DNA from: an uncultured Alistipes sp.
GTDB lineage: Bacteria; Bacteroidota; Bacteroidia; Bacteroidales; Rikenellaceae
Direction: 5' to 3'
Assembly: GCA_900546065.1 (NCBI GenBank)
Contig: URBK01000005.1
Coordinates: 1-64,000, forward strand
DNA length: 64,000 nt
The notes under the pieces are model-generated. The model searched no databases. It was not told the DNA's origin and saw only the letters and a program-made list of their open reading frames with translations. Every line of letters starts with the position of its first letter. Within the stretch, counting starts at the first letter, position 1. The position numbers were made by a program, and so were the translations under genes. Below are positions 1 to 9,792 of this stretch, piece by piece.

Positions 1-1
1 G

Positions 2-187
2 TATAAAATGGTGCTCGACATCTGCCGGAAGGATTTCGCCTTCGCCGATTTCGAAGAGTGCTCGCAGTTCTTCAAGGGCCTTATCAACCTCTTCCGCCAG
101 ATGAACTATTCGGAGTGGCAGAGCGAAAAGTTCCTCGACTACAAGCGTCAGGTCGAGGAGTACGTTAACGGAAAACTCTCAAAATAA
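2..187 (+). CDS. ntpA: V-type ATP synthase subunit A, C-terminal fragment
   Basis: The open frame entering from the left edge encodes the last 61 residues of a protein and stops at 185-187. It is rich in aromatic and charged residues, as expected for the C-terminal helical domain of the catalytic A subunit. Identification rests mainly on position: it lies 8 bases before subunit B and is followed by D, I and K, the usual Bacteroidetes V-ATPase order. The nucleotide-binding part lies outside the window and cannot be checked. Confidence 0.85.
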   Translation, partial: YKMVLDICRKDFAFADFEECSQFFKGLINLFRQMNYSEWQSEKFLDYKRQVEEYVNGKLSK

Positions 188-195
188 GGGCAGCT

Positions 196-1515
196 ATGAC
201 AACACGAGCATTTCAGAAAGTATATACCAAGATAGACAATATCACCAAGGCCACCATCACGTTGCGCGCCACGGGCGTGGGTAACGACGAGCTGGCCACC
301 GTCGGCGGCAAGCTGGCGCAGGTGGTGAAGATCATGGGCGAGAACGTCACGTTGCAGGTCTTCGCCGGAACGGAGGGTCTGGCCACCGACTCGGAGGTCG
401 TCTTCCACGGCAGCTCGCCCAAGTTGCGCGTATCGGACGCTCTGGCGGGACGTTTCTTCAACGCCTACGGCGAGCCTCTGGAGGGTGGCGAGCCCATCGA
501 GGGCGAGGAGCGCGAGATCGGCGGTCCGACGGTAAACCCCTTCAAGCGTAAGCAGCCTTCGGAGCTTATCGCTACGGGTATCGCCGGCATCGACCTGAAC
601 AATACCATCGTGTCGGGACAGAAGATCCCCTTCTTCGCCGACCCCGACCAGCCCTATAACGCCGTGATGGCCAACGTGGCGCTGCGTGCCAAGGCCGACA
701 AGATCATTCTGGGCGGCATGGGCCTTACGAACGACGACTTCCTCTACTTCAAGCAGGTGTTCGAGAACGCCGGTGCGCTGGACCGTATCGTCTCGTTCGT
801 GAATACGACGGACAACCCTCCCGTGGAGCGTCTGCTCGTTCCCGACATGGCGCTGACGGCGGCCGAGTATTTCGCCGTGGACAAGGGCGAGAAGGTTCTG
901 GTGCTGCTCACCGACATGACCCTCTATGCCGATGCGCTGGCCATCGTGTCGAACCGTATGGATCAGATCCCGTCGAAGGACTCGATGCCCGGATCGCTCT
1001 ATTCGGATCTAGCGAAGATATACGAGAAGGCTGTGCAGCTGCCCAACGGCGGTTCGATCACCATCATCGCCGTGACGACCCTCTCGGGCGGCGACATCAC
1101 GCACGCCGTGCCCGACAATACGGGTTACATCACCGAGGGACAGCTGTTCCTGCGCAACGACTCGGATACGGGAAAGGTCATCGTCGACCCGTTCCGCTCG
1201 CTGTCGCGACTCAAGCAGCTGGTTATCGGCAAGAAGACGCGCGAGGACCACTCGCAGGTGATGAACGCCTGCGTACGTCTGTATGCCGATGCCGCAAATG
1301 CCAAGACCAAGCTCGAGAACGGATTCGACCTGTCGGATTACGACGAGCGTGCGTTGAAGTTCGCGCACGACTACTCGGAGAAGCTGCTCTCGATCGACGT
1401 CAACATGGAGATCGACCGCATGCTCGACACGGCATGGCACCTCTTTGCCGAGTACTTCTCGAAGGAGGAGGTTGCAATCAAGGCCGACCTTATTGCAAAG
1501 TATTGGAAAGCGTAA
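196..1515 (+). CDS. ntpB: V-type ATP synthase subunit B
   Basis: Non-catalytic B subunit of the cytoplasmic V1 head, alternating with A in the hexamer. The protein is 439 residues, normal for the family. The beta-barrel N-terminus is followed by the conserved stretch near residues 109-147, where GQKIPFF occupies the place of the P-loop. There is no GxxxxGKT Walker A, which is what separates B from A. The LLTDMTLYADAL and SDLAKIYEKA stretches are typical of B. It begins 8 bases after A and ends 6 bases before D, so the genes are cotranscribed. The same enzyme type can make ATP or pump ions; direction cannot be read from sequence. Confidence 0.95.
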   Translation: MTTRAFQKVYTKIDNITKATITLRATGVGNDELATVGGKLAQVVKIMGENVTLQVFAGTEGLATDSEVVFHGSSPKLRVSDALAGRFFNAYGEPLEGGEPIEGEEREIGGPTVNPFKRKQPSELIATGIAGIDLNNTIVSGQKIPFFADPDQPYNAVMANVALRAKADKIILGGMGLTNDDFLYFKQVFENAGALDRIVSFVNTTDNPPVERLLVPDMALTAAEYFAVDKGEKVLVLLTDMTLYADALAIVSNRMDQIPSKDSMPGSLYSDLAKIYEKAVQLPNGGSITIIAVTTLSGGDITHAVPDNTGYITEGQLFLRNDSDTGKVIVDPFRSLSRLKQLVIGKKTREDHSQVMNACVRLYADAANAKTKLENGFDLSDYDERALKFAHDYSEKLLSIDVNMEIDRMLDTAWHLFAEYFSKEEVAIKADLIAKYWKA

Positions 1516-1521
1516 CGACTT

Positions 1522-2130
1522 ATGGCAATCAAATTTCAGTATAACAAGACTTCGCTGGGCGAGCTGGGCAAACAGCTCAAGATGCGGCAGACGGCGCTCC
1601 CTACAATCAAGAGCAAGGAGTCGGCGCTGCGCTCCGAGGTGAAGAAGGCGCGCGACACGGCGCGGGATTTCCGCCGTCGTCTCGATGCGCTGACGGCGGA
1701 GTACGACTACATGGCGGCGCTGTGGGGCGAATTTGATTGTAGCCTGCTGCGCGTGGCCGATGTCGAGCTGGCGACGCAGAAGATTGCCGGCGTACGCACT
1801 CCCGTATTGGAGGATGTGGTCTTCGAGGAGAAGGCCTACGATCTGTTTTCGTCGCCCGTATGGTATGCCGACGGCATCGATCTGCTGAAGCGGGCGGCAC
1901 GTCTGGGTATAGAGTGTGAGGTCTACAATCGCAAGATGGAGCTTTTGGACTACTCGCGCCGCAAGACTACCCAGAAGGTGAATCTCTATGAAAAGGTGCA
2001 GATCCCGGGTTACGAGGATGCCATACGTAAGATCAAGCGATTTATGGAGGACGAGGAGAACCTCACGAAATCGGCTCAGAAGATTGTGAAAAACCGTCAA
2101 CAACAGGCTGCGGAGGGGTCTATGCTATGA
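1522..2130 (+). CDS. ntpD: V-type ATP synthase subunit D (central stalk)
   Basis: Rotor shaft subunit that connects the A3B3 head to the membrane ring. The 202 residues are dominated by long charged helices at both ends (about 5-70 and 130-195) that would form the antiparallel coiled coil, with a less helical middle; length matches the family. It starts 6 bases after B, and its stop overlaps the start of subunit I by 4 bases (ATGA), so D and I are probably translationally coupled. Confidence 0.93.
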   Translation: MAIKFQYNKTSLGELGKQLKMRQTALPTIKSKESALRSEVKKARDTARDFRRRLDALTAEYDYMAALWGEFDCSLLRVADVELATQKIAGVRTPVLEDVVFEEKAYDLFSSPVWYADGIDLLKRAARLGIECEVYNRKMELLDYSRRKTTQKVNLYEKVQIPGYEDAIRKIKRFMEDEENLTKSAQKIVKNRQQQAAEGSML

Positions 2131-3983
2131 TAGTTAAGATGTCGCGATACGATTTTGTGCTCTTTGCGGAGCAGAGCGACGACTTTTTGGCGCGTCTGCG
2201 CCATACGGGTCTCGTGGATATCACGGCCACGGGATGGGAACCCACGGAGCAGGATAGGCAGCTGTTGACCGATATCGAGAACTACCGCAAGGCGGTGGCG
2301 CATCTCGAGACGTTCGGTCACTCGGAGTCGATGCGCAAGGGAGCCGCTCCATACGCCGACGGCGCGCAGGCCTATGCTGCGTATGCCGATGCACAGCAGC
2401 GCAAGGCGGCACTCACGGCCGACGTGGCGCGTCTGACGAAGATGGCCGACGAGATCGAGCCGTGGGGAGAGTTCTCGGTCGATAGAGGCGCTTCGCTCTC
2501 GCGTGCAGGTGTGGTGCTGCGTTACTTTACGGCGCAACCCTCGACTTTCGATGCCTCGCAGGCCGAGTGGGGCGAGCGTTATACCCTCGCCGAGATAAAC
2601 CGTACCCCGTCAACCGTATATTTTGTCGTGGCGGCGGCGCCCGACGAGGAGGTGTCGATCGACGCTCAGGAGATAAAGGCTCCGGCGATGGATTACCGCG
2701 CGGCACGTGCCGAGGCGGCCAAGGCTCAAGCTTCGATCGCCGATCTGGACGAGGTCTACTCGCGTTGTGCGGCCAGCGTGGATGCCATACGTTCCGAACT
2801 GCACGACATGACGGTGCGCATGCAGAATGTGAAGATACGCGGCACGGCCACGGAGGCTGCCGACGGCTCGCTCATCGTCATGGAGGGATGGGCCGAGAAG
2901 GAGACCTCGGCGCGTGTGGACGCCCTTCTGGAGGAGTATCCCAACGTGGTATATATCAAGGAGGATCCCACGCCGGAGGACGATACGCCCGTCAAGCTGA
3001 AGAACAACCGTTTCGCGCGCGTGTTCGAGCTTATCGGGTCGCTCTATGCACTGCCCAAGTACGGCACGCTGGATCTGACGCCCTTCTTCGCTCCGTTCTA
3101 CATGCTGTTCTTCGCCATCTGTCTCAACGATGCCGGTTACGGACTTATCCTGCTGCTGACAGGTCTGCTGCTTCTGAAGAAGGGCGGCGCAAGCCTTCAC
3201 CGTGCGGCATGGCTTACGATCATCTGCGGCGGTGCCACGGTGCTGTTCGGATTCTATTCGAACTCGTTCTTCGGACTCTCGATATCGAAGGTGCCGATGT
3301 TCGCCGGATTCCACTTCCTCAACTTCCAGCAGGATTTCTTCTCCATAGCGCTGGCGTTGGGCGTGGTGCAGATAATGTTGGGCCTGTTGATAAACATCTG
3401 TATGACGACACATCTGTTCGGCGTGCGTCATGCGCTCGGTACGCTCGGGTGGTTCCTGCTGATCCTCTCGTGCTGTCTGGCTTCGGGCCTGTCGATGCTC
3501 AACGAGGCGTGGGTGATCCCCGGCTTTACGATGGGCTCGCCGGCATTCCTCGCCGTGGCAGGTCTGGGCGTGGTGCTGATGCTCTTCTTCAACTCGCCCG
3601 GAAAGAACATATTCGTCAACTTCGGCTCCGGTCTGTGGAATACGTACAATAACGTCACGGGACTGTTGAGCGACGTGCTCAGTTACATACGTCTGTTCGC
3701 CATCGGTCTGTCGGGCGGTGTGCTGGCGCTGGTGTTCAACTCTCTGGCGCTGGGTATCACGGGCCTCGACGGCGACCTGTCGGCCTCACCTTGGTGGGCT
3801 GTGGCGCTGCAGGTGGTGGGCGCCTCGATCATATTGCTCATAGGTCACGGCATCAACCTCTTCATGTCGACCATATCGTCGCTGGTACACCCCATGCGAC
3901 TCACCTTCGTGGAGTTCTACAAGAATGCCGGCTTCGAGATGGCAACACGCGCGTTCGAGCCGCTGCGCGAACAGGAGAAGTGA
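2127..3983 (+). CDS. ntpI: V-type ATP synthase subunit I (membrane stator)
   Basis: Membrane subunit forming the ion half-channels next to the K ring and anchoring the stator. In 618 residues, roughly the first 310 are soluble and helical; from about residue 320 there are around seven or eight hydrophobic segments. The essential arginine of the family lies in SYIRLFAIGLSG (R522). The start chosen is the ATG overlapping the stop of D; a second ATG four codons later is also possible. The next gene, K, is separated by 179 bases, unlike the tight spacing upstream. Confidence 0.94.
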   Translation: MIVKMSRYDFVLFAEQSDDFLARLRHTGLVDITATGWEPTEQDRQLLTDIENYRKAVAHLETFGHSESMRKGAAPYADGAQAYAAYADAQQRKAALTADVARLTKMADEIEPWGEFSVDRGASLSRAGVVLRYFTAQPSTFDASQAEWGERYTLAEINRTPSTVYFVVAAAPDEEVSIDAQEIKAPAMDYRAARAEAAKAQASIADLDEVYSRCAASVDAIRSELHDMTVRMQNVKIRGTATEAADGSLIVMEGWAEKETSARVDALLEEYPNVVYIKEDPTPEDDTPVKLKNNRFARVFELIGSLYALPKYGTLDLTPFFAPFYMLFFAICLNDAGYGLILLLTGLLLLKKGGASLHRAAWLTIICGGATVLFGFYSNSFFGLSISKVPMFAGFHFLNFQQDFFSIALALGVVQIMLGLLINICMTTHLFGVRHALGTLGWFLLILSCCLASGLSMLNEAWVIPGFTMGSPAFLAVAGLGVVLMLFFNSPGKNIFVNFGSGLWNTYNNVTGLLSDVLSYIRLFAIGLSGGVLALVFNSLALGITGLDGDLSASPWWAVALQVVGASIILLIGHGINLFMSTISSLVHPMRLTFVEFYKNAGFEMATRAFEPLREQEK

Positions 3984-4072
3984 TACGTATGTCAGGCTGT
4001 AATGCGACTGGAGTAAAGACTATAAAGGCAGACAAGTCATAAAAGGTATATAAGTCAGACAATGACAAATTC

Positions 4073-4114
4073 CGGAAGCGGGGTTTTGTAGGAAAAATGA
4101 AGTCTCGGCTTCCG
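4073..4114 (+). other. Hairpin between subunits I and K
   Basis: The 7-base arms CGGAAGC (4073-4079) and GCTTCCG (4108-4114) are perfectly complementary, with a 28-base loop and no T-run after. It lies in the only long gap of the operon, just before the gene needed in the highest copy number. It could be a processing or stabilising element that raises K expression; this is inference. Nothing else is visible in 3984-4162. Confidence 0.4.
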
Positions 4115-4147
4115 TAATGCAAGGAATAAACATATAAAATTCAATAA

Positions 4148-4630
<483 letters not shown>

Positions 4631-4654
4631 CAGTCAGGCGAGACGACGCGTTAT

Positions 4655-4689
4655 GTGCGGCCTTCCTTGCGGAGGGCCGCACGTCGTTT
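4655..4689 (+). terminator. Rho-independent terminator of the V-ATPase operon
   Basis: A 12-bp GC-rich stem (4655-4666 with 4671-4682, one G-T pair) closes a TTGC loop and is followed by GTCGTTT. An outer ACGAC/GTCGT pairing (4643-4647 with 4683-4687) can extend it. Confidence 0.8.
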
Positions 4690-4720
4690 GTGCAGTATGG
4701 TGCGGTTCATGTTTTTTTTG

Positions 4721-4728
4721 TATCTTTG
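4721..4728 (+). promoter_or_regulatory. Bacteroidetes -7 promoter element for the glutaminyl cyclase gene
   Basis: TATCTTTG matches the TAnnTTTG consensus and follows a T-run. It lies 37 bases before the first plausible ATG. No clear -33 TTTG is seen at the expected spacing. Confidence 0.6.
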
Positions 4729-4764
4729 CGAAAATGATAATTGGCCGTGCGGCCGAAAAACAGG

Positions 4765-5562
4765 ATGATGATGAAGATCTTCATGGCGGCTCTGATGATG
4801 TGTGCGGGCGTGGCCTCGTGCGGATCGCGTACGACGGACCGCAGTGCGGCGCTCCCGAAGCCTGTGGAGCCCGTAATGTACGGATACAACGTAAAGGCCG
4901 TATATCCCCATTTGCGGTCGAGCTATACGCAGGGACTGCAATATGTCGACGGCGTGCTGTGGGAAGGCACGGGCGAGTGGGGCGAGTCGGTGTTGCAGCG
5001 TGTCGATCTCGAGACTGGCAAGGCCGATGTCGTGGTGCGGCTTCCGCGCCGCGAATTCGGTGAGGGCATCACGGTGCTCGGCGACAGCATATACCAGCTT
5101 ACGTGGACGAACAATACGGTACACATATACAACCGTGAGGGTAAACTTCTGAAGGATGTGCACTACCCGGGTGAAGGGTGGGGACTTACATCCGACGGCG
5201 AGAAACTCTACATGTCGAACGGCTCGTCGCAGATCTATCGTATCGACCCCGACGGTTTCCGCCGTGAGGGGAGCGTAACGGTGACGCTGCGCGGCGAACC
5301 GGTCAACTATATAAACGAGCTGGAGTGGATCGACGACCGTATCTGGGCCAATGTCTACACGACCGACTATGTGATGATCATCAACCCCGAGACTGGAGTC
5401 GTGGAGGGTGTTGTGGACTTTTCGGGGCTGCTGCCGGCGGAGGATACTTTCGACGATACGGATGTATTCAACGGCATAGCATACGATGCCGCCACGGGAC
5501 GTATCTTCGTCACGGGCAAGCGGTGGAACAAACTATTCGAAGTGGAGATAGTAAAACGTTGA
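4765..5562 (+). CDS. Glutaminyl-peptide cyclotransferase family lipoprotein
   Basis: Member of the glutamine cyclotransferase family (plant/bacterial type), a five-bladed beta-propeller that turns N-terminal glutamine into pyroglutamate. From the ATG at 4765 the protein has 265 residues; two more ATGs follow at once, and an upstream TTG at 4741 is less likely because it would spoil the signal sequence. The hydrophobic start ends in VASC, a lipobox, so it should be a lipoprotein exposed outside the inner membrane. Family motifs are visible: SYTQGL, ELEWIDDRIWANV, NGIAYD and VTGKRWNKLFEVE. The gene has its own promoter and runs into the methyltransferase gene 4 bases downstream. Confidence 0.85.
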   Translation: MMMKIFMAALMMCAGVASCGSRTTDRSAALPKPVEPVMYGYNVKAVYPHLRSSYTQGLQYVDGVLWEGTGEWGESVLQRVDLETGKADVVVRLPRREFGEGITVLGDSIYQLTWTNNTVHIYNREGKLLKDVHYPGEGWGLTSDGEKLYMSNGSSQIYRIDPDGFRREGSVTVTLRGEPVNYINELEWIDDRIWANVYTTDYVMIINPETGVVEGVVDFSGLLPAEDTFDDTDVFNGIAYDAATGRIFVTGKRWNKLFEVEIVKR

Positions 5563-5566
5563 TGTG

Positions 5567-6451
5567 ATGGACGACCTTAGACAAGCTCTCAGGGAGCATA
5601 TTCTGGTTCTGGACGGTGCCGTCGGCACGGAACTTATGCGTCGCGGTGGCCGCGGCTGTCTTGAGGCCATGGTGCTCGACAACGAGGCGGCCGTGGCGGC
5701 CGTGCATGAGAGTTACCTCGATGCCGGTGCCGATATAGTTACGACCGATACGCTGTGTGCCGATGCCCTGTGTCTGGAACACCACGGACTCTCTGAGCGG
5801 TCATACGAGATAGCGCGTCGCGCGGCGGAGATCGCACGCGCCTGTGTGGAGCGTTATTCGGCCGGATCGCGACGCCGTTTTGTCGCCGGGTCGGTCGGGC
5901 CTTCGACACGTAACATCTCGTTGGCCAATGACGTTACGGAGGAGCAGCTAGGCGATGTCTACGAGACGGTTATCCGAGGGCTGTTGGACGGCGGCGTGAA
6001 TCTTATACTCGTGGAGACGGTGATGGATTCGCGCAATGCGTCGATCGCCGTGGAGCGGTGCCGTCGGTTGAATGCAGAGATCCCGATAGCGGTCTCGGCC
6101 GTGCTGTCGCGTCTGGAGGGGCGTGTGGCAAACGGCGCGCCGATTGCAACATTCCTCAAGGAGCTGCCGATGGATGATATAGCTCTCGTCGGGTTCAACT
6201 GTTCGAACTCGCCGCGGGCAATGGACGCATCGCTGGAGACGTTGGCCGCGGAGTGTGACAAACCCATCGTGGCATATCCTGCGGCCGGGGAGCCTGCCGT
6301 CGGCGCCGAGGCTTTCGCCCGCGGCATGGAGGAGTCCTGCCGCAAGGGGTTGGTGAACGTCGTCGGCGGATGCTGCGGCACGACCCCGGAATACATATCA
6401 CGGCTTTCGCGCATGGCGTCACGGTACGCCCCGCGCACATTCGCGCTCTGA
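5567..6451 (+). CDS. Stand-alone homocysteine S-methyltransferase domain protein
   Basis: Zinc-dependent homocysteine methyltransferase of the BHMT/MetH N-terminal fold, about 294 residues. Visible family features are the opening LDGAVGTELM, LVETVMDSRNA in the middle, and the three Cys ligands: one in GFNCS and two in GGCCGT near the end. There is no folate, cobalamin or reactivation domain, so it is either an S-methylmethionine/betaine-type enzyme or one part of a split methionine synthase whose other parts lie elsewhere. I chose the ATG at 5567; a GTG directly before it is possible. It is probably cotranscribed with the upstream cyclotransferase (4-base gap). Confidence 0.85.
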   Translation: MDDLRQALREHILVLDGAVGTELMRRGGRGCLEAMVLDNEAAVAAVHESYLDAGADIVTTDTLCADALCLEHHGLSERSYEIARRAAEIARACVERYSAGSRRRFVAGSVGPSTRNISLANDVTEEQLGDVYETVIRGLLDGGVNLILVETVMDSRNASIAVERCRRLNAEIPIAVSAVLSRLEGRVANGAPIATFLKELPMDDIALVGFNCSNSPRAMDASLETLAAECDKPIVAYPAAGEPAVGAEAFARGMEESCRKGLVNVVGGCCGTTPEYISRLSRMASRYAPRTFAL

Positions 6452-6493
6452 AAGGCGAGTTGACGTAGACGTAAGGATTTACAATCGTAAGAT

Positions 6494-7600
6494 ATGGATA
6501 CCATAGATTTTCGTCGCAGATTGCACAGCCATCCCGAACTCTCGTTCGAGGAGCACGGCACGGCGGCATTCATCTCTTCGGAGTTGTCGAAGGAGGGTAT
6601 CGAAAACCGTCCGATAGCCTCGACGGGCGTGTTGGCACGCATCGAAGGAAGCCGCGGCAATCCGAAGCGATGTGTGGTGCTGCGTGCCGATATCGACGCG
6701 CTGCCTATATGCGAGATGACGGGCGTTGAGTGGGCCTCACAGAACAAGGGTGTCATGCACGCCTGCGGCCACGACTGCCATGCGGCCGTGCTGTACGGGG
6801 TGTTGAAGCGTTTGAAGGCCGATCCCGATTTCGAGGGCACGCTCTTCGGGCTGTTCCAGCCTGCCGAGGAGAAGGACCCGGGCGGGGCGTCGCTCGTGCT
6901 GGCCGAGAAACCGTTCGAGGGCTATGACGTTGCGGCCGTTATCGGCGAGCATGTCGATGCCGACCTCGAGGTGGGGGAGATAGGTTTCTGTCCGGGCAAA
7001 TTCATGGCCTCGGCCGACGAACTGCACTTTAAGGTCAAGGGCGTAGGCGGGCATGCCGCCATGCGTGAGCGTATCAAGGATTCGGTTGTGGCGGCGGCAG
7101 ATCTCATACTGCGTCTGAACCGCCTGAACAGTGACGTATGCGTCGTGTCGATAGGCCACGTCGCGGCCGACGGTGCCACCAACGTCATCCCCGAGCAGAC
7201 GGTGTGCGACGGTACGATGCGTACCTTCGACGAGAACCTGCGTGCGCGCGTCAAGCAGATGATTGCACACATCGCCGAGGAGATCGAGTACAAGTACGAC
7301 GTCGAGATCGAGAATGACCTGCGCAACGGCTATCCGTGCGTCGAGAATGACCGCCGTCTTACGTATGAGGCGATGATGTTGGCCGACAGCAAGGGTTTCG
7401 TGGTGAAGGATCTCGATATGCGCACCACGGCCGAGGATTTCGGCTTCTACACGCATGTATATCCCTCGCTCTTCTACCGTTTGGGCGTAGGACGCGCCTC
7501 GGGCCGTTCGCATACGGCCACATTCCTTCCCGACGAACGTGCCTTGGCCGTGGGTGAGGAGTTCATGTATGAGCTGGCACTTAATATTTTGAACAAATGA
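6494..7600 (+). CDS. M20 family amidohydrolase (N-acyl amino acid / hippurate hydrolase type)
   Basis: Metal-dependent amidohydrolase of the M20D subfamily, which removes acyl groups from amino acids; the substrate is not readable here. The 368 residues include HACGHDCHAA (C91, H93), the acidic AEEKDPGG at 124-131 and GEHVDAD (H153), the usual metal ligands, and a late HTATF. A dimerisation domain should lie at about 175-290. No signal peptide is seen, so it is cytoplasmic. Its stop overlaps the RNase R start by 4 bases. Confidence 0.85.
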   Translation: MDTIDFRRRLHSHPELSFEEHGTAAFISSELSKEGIENRPIASTGVLARIEGSRGNPKRCVVLRADIDALPICEMTGVEWASQNKGVMHACGHDCHAAVLYGVLKRLKADPDFEGTLFGLFQPAEEKDPGGASLVLAEKPFEGYDVAAVIGEHVDADLEVGEIGFCPGKFMASADELHFKVKGVGGHAAMRERIKDSVVAAADLILRLNRLNSDVCVVSIGHVAADGATNVIPEQTVCDGTMRTFDENLRARVKQMIAHIAEEIEYKYDVEIENDLRNGYPCVENDRRLTYEAMMLADSKGFVVKDLDMRTTAEDFGFYTHVYPSLFYRLGVGRASGRSHTATFLPDERALAVGEEFMYELALNILNK

Positions 7601-9789
7601 GACAGTCAAGAAGAAGAGAATCGCGCCGCGGTGACCGACAGGAGCCGCGCCGTAGTGTTTCGACACAGGACAGGGCGGGATTCATAGCCGATATGTTTCG
7701 GGAGTATCCCGAACGCAGTTTTACCCTCAAGCAGATCACGACGGCTTCGGGCGACGCCTCGCGCGAGAGCCGCTATGCCGTACGTGATATCGTCGAGGCA
7801 TTGGAGCGTGACGGCATCGTGGAGCGCCGCGGCCGCGACAAGTATCAGCTTTCGACCTCGCAGCTGCCCCGTTACGAGGGCGTGGTCGACATGCTTGCGT
7901 CGGGTGCGGCCTATGTCAAGGTCGAGGAGCTGGAGAACGACATATATGTCAGCCACCACAATACGGGCCATGCGTTGGACGGTGACCGCGTCGAGGTGGC
8001 GTTGCAGCGTCAGGGCCGCGACGGGGGCCATCCCGAGGGTACTATTACGAAGGTTATCGAGCGCAGCGGAAAGCGTTATGTGGGCGTTGCGGAGGTGAGC
8101 CGTCAGGCCGTATTCGTACACCCCGACTCGCGCAAGCTGCCGATGGACATATATTTCTCGCGCAAGGACTGCCCGGGCGTCAACGACGGCGACAAGGTGG
8201 TATTCCGCATATCGGAGTGGCGCGACGAGGACCACAGTCCGCGCGGTGTGCTGATCGAGCGTCTGGGCCGCGAGGGTGACAACGACACGGAGATGCACGC
8301 CATCATGGCGGAGTTCGACCTGCCGTACAAGTTCGACGCCGACGTTGAGGGTGCCGCCGAGGCCATCCCGGGGCAGATTACGGAGAAGGATTATGCCGAG
8401 CGTCGCGATTTCCGCGGGGTGACGACCTTCACGGTCGATCCGGCCGATGCGAAGGATTTCGACGACGCGCTCTCGATCCGCAAGCTGGAGAACGGTCTCT
8501 GGGAGGTCGGTGTGCATATAGCCGACGTTACGCATTACGTACGTCCAGACTCGGTGTTGGACAATGAGGCGCGCGAGCGCGGCACGTCGGTATATCTGGT
8601 GGACCGCACGGTTCCGATGCTTCCCGAGCGTCTCTCGAACGAACTCTGCTCGCTGCGTCCGAATGAGGAGAGTCTCTGTTTCTCGGCCGTCTTCACGCTG
8701 AACGACGATGCCGAGGTGCAGGACGAGTGGTTCGGCCGCACTGTGATATATTCCGACCGCCGTTTCACATACGCCGAGGCGCAGGCGCGTATCGAGACGG
8801 GTGTCGGTGACTATGCCGAGGAGATAGGCACGCTGAACCATCTGGCGCAGACGATGCGTCAGCGCCGCTTCAAGAACGGCGCCATCAGCTTCGAGCGTGA
8901 GGAGTTCAAGTTTATCCTCGACGAGAAGGGCAAGCCTCTGGGCGTATACACCAAGGAGCAGAAGGAGTCGAACCAGATGATCGAGGAGTTCATGCTGCTG
9001 GCCAACCGCCGCGTGGCGGAGTATTGCGCCTATCGCGTGGAGGGTACGCGCCGCACGGCCCGCACGATGGTATATCGTGTGCATGACGAGCCGAACGAGG
9101 AGAAACTTACGCGTTTCCGTGAGTTTGTGCTGCGTTTCGGATATCAGTTCCGCGCCTCGAAGGGGCGCGCCGTGGCCAAGGCCATAAACCGTCTTGTCGC
9201 CGAGGTGAAGGGACGTCCCGAAGCCAACGCCATCTCGATGCTGGCGGTGCGCAGTATGGCCAAGGCATTCTATACGACCGACAATATCGGCCACTACGGA
9301 CTTGCGTTCAAATACTATACGCACTTCACTTCGCCCATACGCCGTTATCCCGACATGATGGTGCACCGTCTTCTGGCGCGTTATCTTGCTGGCGGGCGTT
9401 CGGCCGACAAGAAGGTGCTCGAGGAGCAGTGTGCATACGCTTCGGATCGCGAGGTCGTGGCCGCAGAGGCCGAACGCGCCTCGATCAAGTACAAGATGGT
9501 CGAGTTCATGAAGGACAAGATCGGCCAGATGTTCAAGGGCCACGTCTCGGGTATGAGCGAGTGGGGCATATATGTCGAGTTGGAGGAGACGCATATCGAG
9601 GGTATGGCTTTCCTGCGCGACATCGATGGCGACTACTACTATTTCGACGAGGTGCGCTTCGAGGTTGTCGGCCGCAATACGGGCCGTCGTCTGACTCTGG
9701 GCGACGAGGTGTGGATACGCGTCAAGGGTGCCGACCTGCGCCGCCGGACGCTCGACTTCGAACTTATCGTTGGAAAACGCAACCGGTAG
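7597..9789 (+). CDS. rnr: Ribonuclease R
   Basis: Processive 3'-5' exoribonuclease of the RNB family acting on structured RNA. Over 730 residues: a basic N-terminal stretch, a winged-helix segment (about 25-85), cold-shock/OB domains (about 90-235), the RNB catalytic core starting with DPADAKDFDDAL near 281-292, whose aspartates bind Mg2+, and a C-terminal S1 domain (about 640-725). The ATG overlaps the previous stop by 4 bases, implying coupling. The next gene, mqnC, begins 3 bases after its stop. Confidence 0.95.
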   Translation: MRQSRRRESRRGDRQEPRRSVSTQDRAGFIADMFREYPERSFTLKQITTASGDASRESRYAVRDIVEALERDGIVERRGRDKYQLSTSQLPRYEGVVDMLASGAAYVKVEELENDIYVSHHNTGHALDGDRVEVALQRQGRDGGHPEGTITKVIERSGKRYVGVAEVSRQAVFVHPDSRKLPMDIYFSRKDCPGVNDGDKVVFRISEWRDEDHSPRGVLIERLGREGDNDTEMHAIMAEFDLPYKFDADVEGAAEAIPGQITEKDYAERRDFRGVTTFTVDPADAKDFDDALSIRKLENGLWEVGVHIADVTHYVRPDSVLDNEARERGTSVYLVDRTVPMLPERLSNELCSLRPNEESLCFSAVFTLNDDAEVQDEWFGRTVIYSDRRFTYAEAQARIETGVGDYAEEIGTLNHLAQTMRQRRFKNGAISFEREEFKFILDEKGKPLGVYTKEQKESNQMIEEFMLLANRRVAEYCAYRVEGTRRTARTMVYRVHDEPNEEKLTRFREFVLRFGYQFRASKGRAVAKAINRLVAEVKGRPEANAISMLAVRSMAKAFYTTDNIGHYGLAFKYYTHFTSPIRRYPDMMVHRLLARYLAGGRSADKKVLEEQCAYASDREVVAAEAERASIKYKMVEFMKDKIGQMFKGHVSGMSEWGIYVELEETHIEGMAFLRDIDGDYYYFDEVRFEVVGRNTGRRLTLGDEVWIRVKGADLRRRTLDFELIVGKRNR

Positions 9790-9792
9790 GTG

